DNA from: a bacterium MS4
GTDB lineage: Bacteria > Bacillota > Clostridia > Oscillospirales > Acutalibacteraceae
DNA: 35,691 nucleotides
Assembly (NCBI GenBank): GCA_000752215.1
Contig: CCFG01000013.1
Coordinates: 55,305-90,995, forward strand
Direction: 5' to 3'
The position numbers and the translations under genes were made by a program. The notes under the pieces are model-generated. The model saw nothing but the letters and a program-made list of their open reading frames with translations. It was not told the DNA's origin and made no database searches. Positions 13,322-23,476 of this stretch are shown one piece after another. Position 1 is the stretch's first letter; each line of letters opens with the position of its first letter.

Positions 13322-15550
13322 TCATAGCTTTAGCTGCTCCCCTGCGGTTTCCTCCGCAGTGGGAAGAGACCCGGAAGCCGGAATGTTTTTGCGGTATCGG
13401 TTCGGGTTGACCAGCATTCCCTCGCTGTACGGCTCCGCACGAAGCAGCCTGCTGCCCTTGCGGAGCGTCATGACGGCGACGCCCTGCGTGCTGCGCGTGG
13501 ACTTGCTGGGAATCGCGCCGGTATGAACCAGAAGGATCCGGCCCTGAAGTGACGTCAGCATAAAGTCACAGTCCTCTTTTACATACGCAATCCGCACGGC
13601 CGGGGATTTGTCGCAGTAGGCATTTAAAAGCTTGCGGCGGTTTGTTTTTGTGGCATAGGCGGACATGTCGACCTTTGCGGCTTTGCCGTTTTCGAAAAAG
13701 AAAAGCATATAGCCGTCATAGTCGTGGGTAACCGCCATATAGAGCACGTTCTCGCCCTCGTCCATCCCCAGCTTTGCCGGGATGTACTCTCCAAGAACGC
13801 TCGCCTTGGTGTCGCCGAAATCGTTGGCCTTTGCTTTATAGACCTGACAACGGTCGGTGAAAAACAGCAGGTCGGCGGTGTTGCTGTCCTCGATATGCTG
13901 TACGACCTCGTCGTCCTCCTTGAGCTTCTGCTCCCCGCTCATGCGTAGGGAAAGCGGCGTGATTTTCTTAAAGTAGCCGTCCCGCGTAAAGAACAGGTTC
14001 ACCGGGTAATCCGCCACTTCCTCTTCCGCCGAATACTCCTCGATCTCGTTCTGATAAATCATCATGGTTTTACGGGGCTGGCCGTATTTTTTCGCCACGG
14101 CGTCCAGCTCCGAAATAATGATGCTTTTTACCTTGGATTTGCTGTCCAGCACGGACTGCAGCTCGGCAATCTCTTTTTCCAGCTGGCCGATTTCCTCGGT
14201 GCGCTTCAGAATATACTCGCGGTTCAGGTGGCGCAGCTTGATTTCCGCGACGAATTCCGCCTGCGTCTCGTCGATGCCGAAGCCGATCATCAGGTTCGGC
14301 ACGACCTCGCTCTCTTCTTCCGTGCGGCGGACAGTGGCGACTGCCTTGTCGATATCGAGCAAAATGGCCTGAAGGCCCTTGAGCAGATGCAGCTTGTCCT
14401 TCTTTTTCGCAAGATCGTAGAAGGTGCGGCGGCGGACACATTCGACGCGGAACGCGGTCCATTCTTCCAGCAGCTCCCGGACGCCCAGCACACGCGGAAT
14501 GCCCCCGACCAGAACGTTGAAATTACAGGAAAAGCTGTCTTCCAGCGGAGTCATCTTAAACAGGCGCTGCATGAGCTTGTCCGGCTCCACGCCTCGCTTC
14601 AGGTCGATGGTGATCTTTAAGCCGTCCAGCCCCGTTTCATCGCGGATATCGGAAATATCCTTGAGCTTGCCCTGCTTGACCAGATCGACGACCTTCTCGA
14701 CAATCGCTTCCACCGTCGTGGTGGGAGGAATCTGGGTAACGTCAATGCAGTTTGCGCTCTTATCGTAGGCATAGCGCGAGCGGATGCGCACGCCGCCGCG
14801 CCCCGTGCGGTAGATTTCCTCCATCGCGGCACGGTCGTAAACCAGCTGGCCGCCTCCCGGGAAATCAGGCGCCAGCAAGGTGGTGGCAACGTCGTGCTCC
14901 GGGTCACGCATCAGAGCGGCGGCGGTCTGGCACACCTCGCTCAGGTTGAAGGGACAGATGGAGCTTGCCATTCCGACCGCGATGCCCGTGTTCGCATTGA
15001 CCAGCACGGACGGGAACGTAGCCGGCAGCAGGGTCGGCTCCTTTAAAGTATTATCGTAATTGTCTACAAAATCGACGGTATCCTTATCGATATCCCGAAA
15101 GAGCTCCTGACAGATGTCGTCCAGACGCGCTTCCGTATAACGGGAAGCCGCCCAGGCCATATCACGGGAATAGAACTTTCCGAAGTTGCCCTTGGAATCC
15201 ACATAGGGATGCAGAAGCGCCTCGTAGCCGCGGCTCAGACGCACCATGGTGTCGTAAATGGCGGCGTCGCCGTGGGGATTCAGCTTCATGGTCTGGCCCA
15301 CGATGTTCGCGCTTTTGGTGCGCGCGGAGCCGAGAAGCCCCATTTTGTACATAGTATATAAAAGCTTGCGGTGGGACGGCTTAAAGCCGTCGATCTCGGG
15401 GATCGCCCGGGACATAATCACGCTCATGGCGTAAGGCATGTAATTTTTTTCAAGCGTATCGGTGATCTGCTGCTCCACAACCGCACCCGCGCCCTCAATA
15501 ACGCCATGTCCGCGCGGCGGCGCCGACTGCTCCGTTCTCTTTTTTGGCAT
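13322..15550 (-). CDS. DNA topoisomerase IV-like subunit A (ParC/GyrA family)
   Basis: 742 residues, shorter than GyrA (about 820-875). The N-terminal breakage-reunion domain contains MSRAIPEIDGFKPSHRK, the active-site tyrosine in AASRYTEARL (Y138) and GGIPRVLGVRELLEEW. A coiled coil lies at about 470-500. The C-terminal beta-pinwheel is short and lacks a clear GyrA box (QRRGGKG); the nearest element is STQGVAV. It therefore fits topoisomerase IV better than gyrase. In the quinolone-interacting region the serine position is alanine (NPHGDAAIYD, A96). The ATPase partner gene is 49 nt upstream. The start ATG at 15550 has only a weak ribosome binding site. Confidence 0.88.
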   Translation of the reverse strand: MPKKRTEQSAPPRGHGVIEGAGAVVEQQITDTLEKNYMPYAMSVIMSRAIPEIDGFKPSHRKLLYTMYKMGLLGSARTKSANIVGQTMKLNPHGDAAIYDTMVRLSRGYEALLHPYVDSKGNFGKFYSRDMAWAASRYTEARLDDICQELFRDIDKDTVDFVDNYDNTLKEPTLLPATFPSVLVNANTGIAVGMASSICPFNLSEVCQTAAALMRDPEHDVATTLLAPDFPGGGQLVYDRAAMEEIYRTGRGGVRIRSRYAYDKSANCIDVTQIPPTTTVEAIVEKVVDLVKQGKLKDISDIRDETGLDGLKITIDLKRGVEPDKLMQRLFKMTPLEDSFSCNFNVLVGGIPRVLGVRELLEEWTAFRVECVRRRTFYDLAKKKDKLHLLKGLQAILLDIDKAVATVRRTEEESEVVPNLMIGFGIDETQAEFVAEIKLRHLNREYILKRTEEIGQLEKEIAELQSVLDSKSKVKSIIISELDAVAKKYGQPRKTMMIYQNEIEEYSAEEEVADYPVNLFFTRDGYFKKITPLSLRMSGEQKLKEDDEVVQHIEDSNTADLLFFTDRCQVYKAKANDFGDTKASVLGEYIPAKLGMDEGENVLYMAVTHDYDGYMLFFFENGKAAKVDMSAYATKTNRRKLLNAYCDKSPAVRIAYVKEDCDFMLTSLQGRILLVHTGAIPSKSTRSTQGVAVMTLRKGSRLLRAEPYSEGMLVNPNRYRKNIPASGSLPTAEETAGEQLKL

Positions 15551-15599
15551 TCTGGTTTACACCCACATTCATCAAAATTTATCCGTATTCATTTTTCAG

Positions 15600-17579
15600 C
15601 TAGCTTACATCCGCTGAATCAATATAGCTGTATCCGTTTTCCGCGATATAATCCTTCCGGCCGCTTAGATTGTCGCCGAGCAAGAGGTCAAACATTGCGC
15701 TGGTCCTGGCCGCATCCGTGGGCATCACCTTAATCAGGCGGCGCGTCGCCGGGTTCATCGTGGTCAGGTTCATCATGTCCGGCTCATTTTCACCCAATCC
15801 CTTGGACCGCTGAATCGTAAACTTTTTTCCGCTCAGCTTTTTCAGCACTTCATCCTTTTCCCGTTCGGTATAGGCAAAATAAGTATTGTCCTTCGCCGCA
15901 ATCTCAAAAAGCGGGGATTCGGCGATAAAGACCTTCCCCTCTTCGATCAGCGTAGGGGTCAGGCGGTACAGCATGGTCAGAAGCAGGGTCCGAATCTGAA
16001 AGCCGTCCACGTCGGCATCGGTGCAGAGGATAATTTTATTCCAGCGAAGAAGGGACAGGTCGAAAGAGGACAAATCCTTGTTTGCCTTCGACTTTACCTC
16101 GACGCCGCAGCCCAGCACCTTGATCAGGTCGGTGATAATATCGTTCTTGAAAATCTTATCATAGTCGGCTTTCAGGCAGTTCAGGATTTTGCCGCGGATC
16201 GGCATAATGGCCTGAAAGTTCGGGTCGCGCGCCTGTTTGCACGCGCCGAGGGCGGAATCTCCTTCCACAATAAAGATTTCCCGCTCGTTCACGTCGCGGG
16301 TGCGGCAATCCACAAACTTGGCGACGCGGTTCGTAATGTCCATATTGCTGGTGAGCTTTTTCTTGATATTCAGGCGGGTTTTCTCCGCGTCCTCGCGGCT
16401 GCGCTTGTTGATCAGCACCTGAGCGGAGATTTTATCCGCATCGACGGGATTTTCGATAAAATATACCTCGAGCTGATGGCGGAGCATCTCCGTCATCGCT
16501 TCCTGGATGCCTTTATTGGTAATAGCCTTTTTGGTCTGATTTTCATAGGAAGTCCGGTTGGAGAACGAGGAAATAATCAGCACAAGGCAATCCTCGACGT
16601 CGGCAAAAGTGATTTTGCTTTCGTTTTTGTTGTACTTCCCCGTCTGCTTCAAATAAGCGTCGATCTGATAGACAAACGCGTTGCGCACCGCCTTGTCCGG
16701 TGCGCCGCCATGCTCCAGCCAGCTGGAATTGTGGTAATATTCAATCAGCTTATTGCGGTTGGAAAACGCCACCGCCACATTGATTTTCGTCTTGTACATG
16801 GGCTTGTCCGCGCGGTCGCGCACCTTGCGTTCCGCCTGCCAGAACTGGACGGGAGTAAGCGCGTCCTCCCCCGCTATTTCCTTGACGTGGTCCACGATTC
16901 CCTGCTGATACAGCATTTGGGTCTCTTCAAAACCGGAACCGGTCTGGTTGCGGAACAAAAAGCTGATGCCGTCGTTGACGATGGCCTGACGCCGAAGCAC
17001 GTCCAGATAATACTCCACCGGCACGCTGATGTCGGTGAATACCTGCAGGTCCGGCTTCCACCGGATGATGGAACCGGTATCCTTTTTATTGTACGGTTCT
17101 TTTTTCAGTCCGCCGATATTCTCCCCGTGCTCAAAATGCAGGGTATAACGGAACCCGTCGCGGCGGACCTCCACATCCATATATTCCGAAGCGTACTGCG
17201 TGGAACAAAGCCCAAGGCCGTTCAGGCCGAGGGAATACTCGTAGCTCTCGTCCGAATCATTGTTGTATTTTCCGCCGGCGTAAAGCTCGCAGAATGCAAG
17301 CTCCCAGTTAAAGCGCTGCTCCTTCTGATTATAATCGACCGGGCAGCCGCGGCCGTGGTCCTCTACCTGGACCGAGTTGTCGCTGAAACGCGTGATGGTG
17401 ATCTGTTTTCCGTAGCCTTCGCGCGCCTCATCGATGGAATTGGACAGTATTTCAAAGATGGAATGCTCGCAGCCCTCTATGCCGTCCGATCCAAAGATGA
17501 CAGCAGGGCGCCGGCGCACACGGTCCGCGCCTTTCAGCGAGGAAATACTCTCGTTTCCATATTCCGTTTTCTTAGTCAT
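15600..17579 (-). CDS. Divergent topoisomerase IV-like subunit B (ParE/GyrB family)
   Basis: 659 residues with the usual GHKL ATPase, transducer and TOPRIM layout. The ATPase has EILSNSIDEA (E43, N47, D50), but the second motif is DHGRGCPVD instead of DNGRGIPVD and the ATP lid is GLNGLGL instead of GLHGVGA. QTKKAI keeps the ATP-contacting lysine. TOPRIM motifs are intact: EGDSALG, PIRGKILN and TDADVDG. It is full length with no frameshift, so it is probably functional. It pairs with the subunit A gene just downstream. A TATAAT box at 17674-17679 (minus) is its likely -10. Gyrase itself is presumably encoded elsewhere. Confidence 0.88.
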   Translation of the reverse strand: MTKKTEYGNESISSLKGADRVRRRPAVIFGSDGIEGCEHSIFEILSNSIDEAREGYGKQITITRFSDNSVQVEDHGRGCPVDYNQKEQRFNWELAFCELYAGGKYNNDSDESYEYSLGLNGLGLCSTQYASEYMDVEVRRDGFRYTLHFEHGENIGGLKKEPYNKKDTGSIIRWKPDLQVFTDISVPVEYYLDVLRRQAIVNDGISFLFRNQTGSGFEETQMLYQQGIVDHVKEIAGEDALTPVQFWQAERKVRDRADKPMYKTKINVAVAFSNRNKLIEYYHNSSWLEHGGAPDKAVRNAFVYQIDAYLKQTGKYNKNESKITFADVEDCLVLIISSFSNRTSYENQTKKAITNKGIQEAMTEMLRHQLEVYFIENPVDADKISAQVLINKRSREDAEKTRLNIKKKLTSNMDITNRVAKFVDCRTRDVNEREIFIVEGDSALGACKQARDPNFQAIMPIRGKILNCLKADYDKIFKNDIITDLIKVLGCGVEVKSKANKDLSSFDLSLLRWNKIILCTDADVDGFQIRTLLLTMLYRLTPTLIEEGKVFIAESPLFEIAAKDNTYFAYTEREKDEVLKKLSGKKFTIQRSKGLGENEPDMMNLTTMNPATRRLIKVMPTDAARTSAMFDLLLGDNLSGRKDYIAENGYSYIDSADVS

Positions 17580-17696
17580 ACCAACATATCGCTCCTAAAT
17601 CTATTCACTGTTTTTGAAGTTCCTTCCGCAGAACACGGCAGTTTGCGCTTCCCGCACAATCGTATCAATTCTTATTATACACAAATATTCCAGACA

Positions 17697-17728
17697 GCAA
17701 AAGGGGAAATGTGGCAACATTCCCCCCT
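17697..17728 (-). terminator. Terminator after ftsH
   Basis: Minus strand: GGGGAATGT, loop TGCC, ACATTTCCCC (one bulged base), then TTTTG. It closes the long rnj-to-ftsH operon. Confidence 0.7.
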
Positions 17729-17735
17729 GAATTTT

Positions 17736-19634
17736 TTATTCTGCTGTAGCGACGGATAGCTGGCCCCCGTCGGAAAACTCCTCCGGAGGTTCGGGTCCCT
17801 TCGCTTCCATCATTTCTTTGAACTGTTCGCCGGACATTTTTTCGTTCTGGTAAAGGAATTTTGCTACTTCGTGCAGCTTATCCATGTGTTCTCTCAAAAT
17901 GCTTTCCGTTCGGTTATAAGCGGTCGTCATCAGGGTTTTGACTTCCTTGTCGATCATGGACGCCGTCTCTTCGGAATAGTTCCGGATATGGCCCATATCG
18001 CGGCCAAGGAACGGCTCGCCCTGATCCTGCCCGTAGGTGATCGGGCCAAGAGCGTCGGTCATGCCGTATTTTGTGACCATGCTGCGCGCAAGCTTTGTGG
18101 CGCGCTCAATGTCGTTGGAAGCGCCCGTGGAAATGTCGTCAAGCGTAAGCGCTTCTGCGACGCGCCCGCCCAGCAGCACCACCAGATCCTCCTGCATCTC
18201 CTTGCGGGATTTGTAGGAACGGTCCTCGGTCGGAAGATGCATGGTATAGCCGCCCGCCATGCCGCGCGGGATGATGGAAATCTGGTGAACGGGGTCCTGT
18301 GTGGGGCAGAAATAGGTGGAAACCGCATGGCCGCCTTCGTGATACGCGGTGAGGGTCTTTTCCTTTTCCGTCATCACATGGCTCTTTTTCTCGGTACCGA
18401 CCACCACCTTGATGGTGGCCTCCTCGATTTCCTCCATGGTAATGGCTTTCAGGCTCTTCCTTGCGGCCAGAAGCGCCGCTTCGTTCAAAAGGTTTTCGAG
18501 ATCCGCGCCGGTGAAACCGGCGGTGGATTTCGCAATTGTTTTCAGATTGACGTCCGGCGCAATCGGCTTGCCGCGCGCGTGGACCTTCAGAATTTCCTCA
18601 CGGCCCTTGATATCCGGATAGCCGACCATGACCTGACGGTCAAAACGGCCCGGACGCATCAGAGCGGGGTCGAGGATGTCGGGACGGTTGGTGGCGGCGA
18701 TCATGATAACGCCCTCGTTCGCGCCGAAGCCGTCCATTTCCACCAGCAACTGGTTCAGGGTCTGTTCCCGCTCGTCGTGCCCGCCGCCGAGGCCGGCGCC
18801 GCGCTGACGGCCGACTGCATCGATTTCATCGATGAAGATGATGCAGGGAGAATTCTTTTTCGCCTGTTCAAACAGGTCGCGCACACGGGAAGCGCCGACA
18901 CCGACGAACATTTCAACGAAGTCGGAGCCGGAAATGGAGAAGAACGGTACGCCGGCTTCTCCGGCCACAGCGCGCGCCAGTAAGGTTTTACCGGTGCCCG
19001 GAGGGCCCACGAGCAGCACGCCTTTCGGGATGCGCGCGCCAAGCTCATTATATTTTTTCGGATTCTTCAGGAATTCGACAATCTCGCGCAGCTCTTCCTT
19101 TTCCTCGTCGGCACCCGCCACGTCGGCAAAGGTCGTCTTGCGCTTTTCGTCCGCCATCTGCTTGATCTTGGCCTTGCCGAAATTCATCTGCTTGCCCGCG
19201 TCGCCCATGCTGGTGTTCAGGCGCTTCATCATAAACCACCAGAACAGGACCATAATGCCGAGGGTGACGAGCATGGGAAGCATGCTGGCGATCCACGAGG
19301 TTTCCGCCGGATGCTTCAGGTTATAGACCATCAGGGCGTTCGGATGATCCTCGTCGTACTGTTTGATATCATCGCGGATATCGTCGTACAGCAGCTGAGC
19401 ATTCGGAGCCACGTAGGATATCTGCGTCTTATCCTTCAGCTTGATGATCATTTCGCCGCTGCCCATGTCCATGGAAAACTCCGGAACCTGCTGGTTCTGG
19501 AAGTAATGCAGGATATCGGAATAATTGTAGGTCTTTTGCGGCCTGTTGCCGTAAATCATGGCAATCAGGATAAACAGCAAAATAGGCACTCCAATAAACA
19601 GGCCGATATTTTTAAGTGTTTTTTTGTTATCCAA
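17736..19634 (-). CDS. ftsH: ATP-dependent zinc metalloprotease FtsH
   Basis: 632 residues: membrane helices at about 9-28 and 116-135 with a short extracytoplasmic domain between, an AAA+ module (Walker A GPPGTGKT 210-217, Walker B IIFIDEID 265-272, [22 protein letters not shown]), and an M41 protease with zinc motif HEGGH (432-436; most homologues read HEAGH). It degrades membrane and regulatory proteins. The start is a TTG at 19634, since AAGGAG lies about 10 nt ahead and no ATG is available. Only 7 nt separate it from hpt, the conserved tilS-hpt-ftsH order of Bacillota. Confidence 0.97.
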   Translation of the reverse strand: MDNKKTLKNIGLFIGVPILLFILIAMIYGNRPQKTYNYSDILHYFQNQQVPEFSMDMGSGEMIIKLKDKTQISYVAPNAQLLYDDIRDDIKQYDEDHPNALMVYNLKHPAETSWIASMLPMLVTLGIMVLFWWFMMKRLNTSMGDAGKQMNFGKAKIKQMADEKRKTTFADVAGADEEKEELREIVEFLKNPKKYNELGARIPKGVLLVGPPGTGKTLLARAVAGEAGVPFFSISGSDFVEMFVGVGASRVRDLFEQAKKNSPCIIFIDEIDAVGRQRGAGLGGGHDEREQTLNQLLVEMDGFGANEGVIMIAATNRPDILDPALMRPGRFDRQVMVGYPDIKGREEILKVHARGKPIAPDVNLKTIAKSTAGFTGADLENLLNEAALLAARKSLKAITMEEIEEATIKVVVGTEKKSHVMTEKEKTLTAYHEGGHAVSTYFCPTQDPVHQISIIPRGMAGGYTMHLPTEDRSYKSRKEMQEDLVVLLGGRVAEALTLDDISTGASNDIERATKLARSMVTKYGMTDALGPITYGQDQGEPFLGRDMGHIRNYSEETASMIDKEVKTLMTTAYNRTESILREHMDKLHEVAKFLYQNEKMSGEQFKEMMEAKGPEPPEEFSDGGQLSVATAE

Positions 19635-19641
19635 ATGAAGT

Positions 19642-20217
19642 TCACTCCTTACTTGAGTCGCCTGACGCCTTTCGGTCAGCTTCCTCGTAAACCTCCGGTT
19701 TTAGAATTCCCACAAACGGAAGGTTCCTGTATTTTTCATCAAAGTCAAGGCCGTAGCCGACTATGAATTCATCCGGAACAACCGTTCCGGCGTAATCAGC
19801 TTTTATGTGGGCGGTCCGTCTGTCCGGTTTATCAAACAGAGTGCAAACCTTAATGCTCTTCGGGGAGCGGGATTGAAGCAACTCGAGTATGTAGCTTAAG
19901 GTCAGCCCGCTGTCAAGAATATCTTCAACGACCAAAAGATCGTAACCTTCCAAGTTAATGTCCAGATCCTTAACGATTTTCACCACACCGGAAGTCTTTG
20001 TTCCGGAGCCATAGCTGGAAACGGACATAAAATCAATGCTGCAGGGAATGGTGATCGCGCGCATCAGATCGGCCATAAAAACCACGGAACCTTTCAGTAC
20101 ACTGACCATCAAAAGGTTTTTATCCCTGTAGTCCTCGCTGATCCGTTTGCCCATTGTCTGTACGATGTCAGCAAGCCTCTCCTCGCTGAACAGTACGGAC
20201 TGAATATCATTTCTCAT
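19642..20217 (-). CDS. hpt: Hypoxanthine phosphoribosyltransferase
   Basis: 191 residues with the purine PRTase features: [16 protein letters not shown] near residue 38, the flexible-loop SYGSGT, the PRPP-binding motif [12 protein letters not shown] at about 95-106, and the C-terminal [20 protein letters not shown]. It converts hypoxanthine or guanine plus PRPP to IMP or GMP (purine salvage). Its ATG overlaps the tilS stop (ATGA), so it is translationally coupled. TilS and Hpt form a complex acting on ftsH expression in Bacillus; whether that holds here is unknown. Confidence 0.96.
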   Translation of the reverse strand: MRNDIQSVLFSEERLADIVQTMGKRISEDYRDKNLLMVSVLKGSVVFMADLMRAITIPCSIDFMSVSSYGSGTKTSGVVKIVKDLDINLEGYDLLVVEDILDSGLTLSYILELLQSRSPKSIKVCTLFDKPDRRTAHIKADYAGTVVPDEFIVGYGLDFDEKYRNLPFVGILKPEVYEEADRKASGDSSKE

Positions 20218-21596
20218 GTTTCGAACTCCTTAATTATTATTTCCGCTATATTGTGAGTGTCCCCGGTGACACAGGCTCGCTGTGAAACACCAAAACCCTC
20301 TATCCAGATAATTTCCCCGCCGCTTTCAAGCATTGCAATTTTACCGCGCTGAGACGGCGCGACTGCCCCTTCGTTGAAAAGCTTTTTGAGGCTCTTTGTG
20401 ACACCGCGTCCGGCAGGACGGAAAGTATCGCCGTTCTGTCTGTTCCTAACGGAGGTAGTACTAGATATTGTATCATAGTTAATTAGATTATTAAATAACA
20501 ATTTATTAAATTTGTGGCATTTTTCTAATTCTTTTTCGGTCAGTTTTACGACCGTAAGCGTTCTTCCGTCCGGCAAAACGGTTTTTGGGGCGATAAAAGG
20601 TACGCTCCACTCCCCAAAAGAAGCCGGGTCGCTTCCGGCGGCAATAGAAAGAGTATTGCCCTGTGCGGTACATTGTATTCTTCCGGCAACGGTTGCGGAG
20701 CCGGTTCCTTCGCGCACAATTCCGGCGACGGCCTCAATATGGCGGCTTTCCAGCCTTACCCTGCGCACCCTTTCCACACCCATGGCGATTGCCCGCGAAA
20801 GCAGCGGACCGGGCAGCTCACGCAGCGTTTCCAGACGGTATCCGCCGGGGCAGGCGGCCGCTTCCAGCCGTTCGTGCGCAAGCTTGTTCAGATATTCGTC
20901 GTCCTCGCTCAGACGGCCGGTCATTCCGAAAACCGCCGACTCAAAGGCGGGATTGATTTCGCGCAGAACGGGGATGACGCCGAGCCTGATTTTGTTGCGC
21001 TCATACTCCGCTTCAAAATTCGTGCTATCCGTCACATAATGCAGGCCGTAATGCGCACAGTAGGCTTCCACCTCGGCGCGCGTAATGCCGATCAGCGGGC
21101 GGACGATATTCTCCCGCACCGGCGGGATCCCGCGCAGGCCGCGCGTCCCCGCGCCCTTTGCCAGATTCATCAGAACAGTCTCGGTGCTGTCGGACAGCGT
21201 GTGGGCCGTGGCGATTTTCCCGTTTTCCCCGGCAAGCTCTTTGAAAAATTCGTAGCGCACGTTGCGCCCGCACTCCTCAAGGCCTTCGGATTTCTCCGCG
21301 GCCAGAGCGCGCACATCGGCGTGCAGAAGCTTCAGCTCGACCCCATTTTCCCCGCACCACCGGGAAACAAAGCGTTCGTCGCCGTCGGCTTCCTCTCCGC
21401 GCAGCCCATGGTTAATATGCGCCGCGATCAGACGAATATGACGGGGTTTCCCATATTTTAAAAGAAAATGAGCAAGCGTCAGGGAATCCGCGCCGCCGGA
21501 AAGGCCGACCACAACGGTGCAGCCCGGGGGCAGCATGTTCCACCTGACGATTACTCCTTGAATCTTATTTTCAATATTTAAAATGTCACTGTTCAC
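20214..21596 (-). CDS. tilS: tRNA(Ile)-lysidine synthase TilS
   Basis: 460 residues from the GTG at 21596, which has a full AGGAGG 9 nt ahead; the open frame extends further upstream only through dnaB. The PP-loop SGGADS is at 33-38, followed by AAHINHGLRGEEADGDE and GHTLSD-like ATAHTLSDSTETVLMN. The C-terminal TilS domain ends KSLKKLFNEGAVAPSQRG. It makes lysidine at C34 of tRNA-Ile(CAU), so AUA is read as isoleucine. A CAU tRNA that may be its substrate lies at 34525-34601. The gene overlaps dnaB by 11 nt and hpt by 4 nt. Confidence 0.95.
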   Translation of the reverse strand: MNSDILNIENKIQGVIVRWNMLPPGCTVVVGLSGGADSLTLAHFLLKYGKPRHIRLIAAHINHGLRGEEADGDERFVSRWCGENGVELKLLHADVRALAAEKSEGLEECGRNVRYEFFKELAGENGKIATAHTLSDSTETVLMNLAKGAGTRGLRGIPPVRENIVRPLIGITRAEVEAYCAHYGLHYVTDSTNFEAEYERNKIRLGVIPVLREINPAFESAVFGMTGRLSEDDEYLNKLAHERLEAAACPGGYRLETLRELPGPLLSRAIAMGVERVRRVRLESRHIEAVAGIVREGTGSATVAGRIQCTAQGNTLSIAAGSDPASFGEWSVPFIAPKTVLPDGRTLTVVKLTEKELEKCHKFNKLLFNNLINYDTISSTTSVRNRQNGDTFRPAGRGVTKSLKKLFNEGAVAPSQRGKIAMLESGGEIIWIEGFGVSQRACVTGDTHNIAEIIIKEFET

Positions 21597-22953
21597 TGCG
21601 GACAACCTCCTGCGCCGTAAAGCGCATGAACTCACCCTGCCAGTGCAGAGGGACCGTCTTTGTTTCACCGTGACGGTTTTTGGCGACAATGCATTCCCCG
21701 CTGTTCCGGTCGGCGTTTTCATTCGGCGTTTCCGCGTCCTGATAGTAGTCCTCGCGGTACAGGAACAGAACGATATCCGCGTCCTGCTCAATGGAACCGG
21801 AATCACGCAGGTCGGACAGAACCGGGCGGTGATTGGTGCGCTTTTCGCTGTCACGGGCCAGCTGTGAAAGCATCAGCACCGGCACGTTCAGCTCCTTCGC
21901 CATGATCTTCATATTACGGGTAATCGCCGAAATTTCCTGAACACGGTTGTCGGTTTTACCGGAGGCGGTCATCAGCTGCAGGTAGTCGACCACCACCAGA
22001 TCAACATCTCTGAGCCGTCTGATTTTGGCCTTCATTTCACCCACCGTAATGGACGGATTGTCGTCGATATAAAACTGGGTCTTGGAAAGGACGTCGCCCG
22101 CTTCAATAATGCGGATCCATTCATCCTCGCTTAATTTCCCGGTGCGCAGCTTGGTGCCCCCGACCAGAGCCTCGGTGGACAGCAGGCGCGACGCCAGCTG
22201 CTCCTTGCTCATTTCCAGTGAGAAAAACGCGACCCGCTTGTTCGCCTTTACCGCCGCGTGCCGCGCGATATTCAGCGCGAAGCTGGTCTTTCCCATGCCG
22301 GGACGCGCGCCGAGCAGAATAAAGTCGGTACGGTTCAGGCCGATGATGGTTTCATCCAGCTCCTTAATGCCGGTCGGCACGCCTTTATACAGATCGGCGT
22401 CCGGGGAATTCAGCAGGTCGAGCCGGTCGAAGGTCTGCACGATGATTTCGTCCAGACGCTGCAGCCCCTGCATATTCTTGCCGCGCCGGATATCAAAAAT
22501 GCGCTGCTCCGCGGAATCGAGCAGCGTGGCCGCGTCGGCCGCGCCGGAGGAAGCCTCCTCAATGATATCGCGCGACGTGGTGATAAGGGTTCGCACATCG
22601 TATTTGTCCCGCACAATGCGGGCATAGGATTCCACATTGGAAATAGAGGGAACGAGCTGCGCAAGCTGGAGCAGATAGGTCTTTCCGCTTGCCTCGTCAA
22701 AGCCCGGCGCGCCCTTCAGCCGTTCCAGAAGAGTGACAAAATCCACCGGCTGGGCGACGGTGAACATCTCCAGCATGGTGGAATAAATCAGGCCGTTGTT
22801 TGTCTGATAAAAATATTCCGGACGCGGAAGAATCTCCGCAACGCGGTCCAGGCAGGAGGAATCCAGAAGGATGGCACCCAGAACAGACTGCTCCGCTTCG
22901 GGACTGAACGGCAGATTCAGCGCGCTGTAGCCGCCCGTTACCATCTCATCCAT
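21586..22953 (-). CDS. dnaB: Replicative DNA helicase DnaB
   Basis: 455 residues. An N-terminal helical domain (PFSPEAEQSVLGAILLD) is joined to a RecA-like motor: Walker A GARPGMGKTS near 208-217, FSLEMSKEQLASRLLS, Walker B LVVVDYLQLM, and the C-terminal RDSGSIEQDADIVLFLYRE. It unwinds DNA ahead of the replisome (named DnaC in Bacillus). No intein is present. It sits 43 nt behind rplI, the conserved gdpP-rplI-dnaB order. Confidence 0.97.
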   Translation of the reverse strand: MDEMVTGGYSALNLPFSPEAEQSVLGAILLDSSCLDRVAEILPRPEYFYQTNNGLIYSTMLEMFTVAQPVDFVTLLERLKGAPGFDEASGKTYLLQLAQLVPSISNVESYARIVRDKYDVRTLITTSRDIIEEASSGAADAATLLDSAEQRIFDIRRGKNMQGLQRLDEIIVQTFDRLDLLNSPDADLYKGVPTGIKELDETIIGLNRTDFILLGARPGMGKTSFALNIARHAAVKANKRVAFFSLEMSKEQLASRLLSTEALVGGTKLRTGKLSEDEWIRIIEAGDVLSKTQFYIDDNPSITVGEMKAKIRRLRDVDLVVVDYLQLMTASGKTDNRVQEISAITRNMKIMAKELNVPVLMLSQLARDSEKRTNHRPVLSDLRDSGSIEQDADIVLFLYREDYYQDAETPNENADRNSGECIVAKNRHGETKTVPLHWQGEFMRFTAQEVVRSEQ

Positions 22954-22996
22954 TTTCTTTCCCCCTCTCTGGTTCTATATCATTCTTAACGGATTA

Positions 22997-23446
22997 TTAC
23001 TCCTTTTCGCCGACGACAGCGAAAACCTTTGCGGTAATCCCGTTGTAAAGCTTAATTTCACATTCATAGGTACCGAATGCTTTAATGTCGGCGTCCAGAG
23101 CAATTTTGCGCTTGTCAATATCGACCTTATAGGCCTTTTTAAGCTCTTCCGCAATTTCCTTCGCGGTGACGGAACCGAAAATTTTACCGCCCTGTCCCGC
23201 TTTTGCGTAAAGCTTCACGCTCTTTTCATTGATTTTCTCCGCGGTCTGTTTCGCGGCGTCTATTTCGGACTGAATTTTAAAGGCCTTCGCTTCCGCGGCA
23301 TTTTTCAGTTCGTTCATCGCCTGGGCGTTCGCCTCTTTTGCCAGCTTGCGGGGAAACAGAAAGTTGCGGGCGTAGCCATCACTGACATTGACCAGATCCC
23401 CTTTTTTGCCGGTGCCTTTCAGGTCTTCAAGCAGAACTACCTTCAT
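22997..23446 (-). CDS. rplI: Ribosomal protein bL9
   Basis: 149 residues. The N-terminal L9 signature [20 protein letters not shown] and [13 protein letters not shown] is followed by a long central helix and a C-terminal RNA-binding domain starting near [21 protein letters not shown]. It binds 23S rRNA at the base of the L1 stalk. It lies 30 nt behind gdpP, with GGAGG ahead of the ATG. Confidence 0.97.
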   Translation of the reverse strand: MKVVLLEDLKGTGKKGDLVNVSDGYARNFLFPRKLAKEANAQAMNELKNAAEAKAFKIQSEIDAAKQTAEKINEKSVKLYAKAGQGGKIFGSVTAKEIAEELKKAYKVDIDKRKIALDADIKAFGTYECEIKLYNGITAKVFAVVGEKE

Positions 23447-23476
23447 TGATGATTACCTCCATTATCTGAAATTGAT

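Noticed and set aside
15600-17579. The topoisomerase B subunit as a pseudogene because of altered motifs
   Set aside because: It is full length without frameshift, keeps TOPRIM and the main ATPase acids, and has a co-directed intact partner gene.
21597-21854. An 86-residue N-terminal extension of TilS
   Set aside because: It is the out-of-frame shadow of dnaB; AGGAGG before the GTG at 21596 fixes the start.
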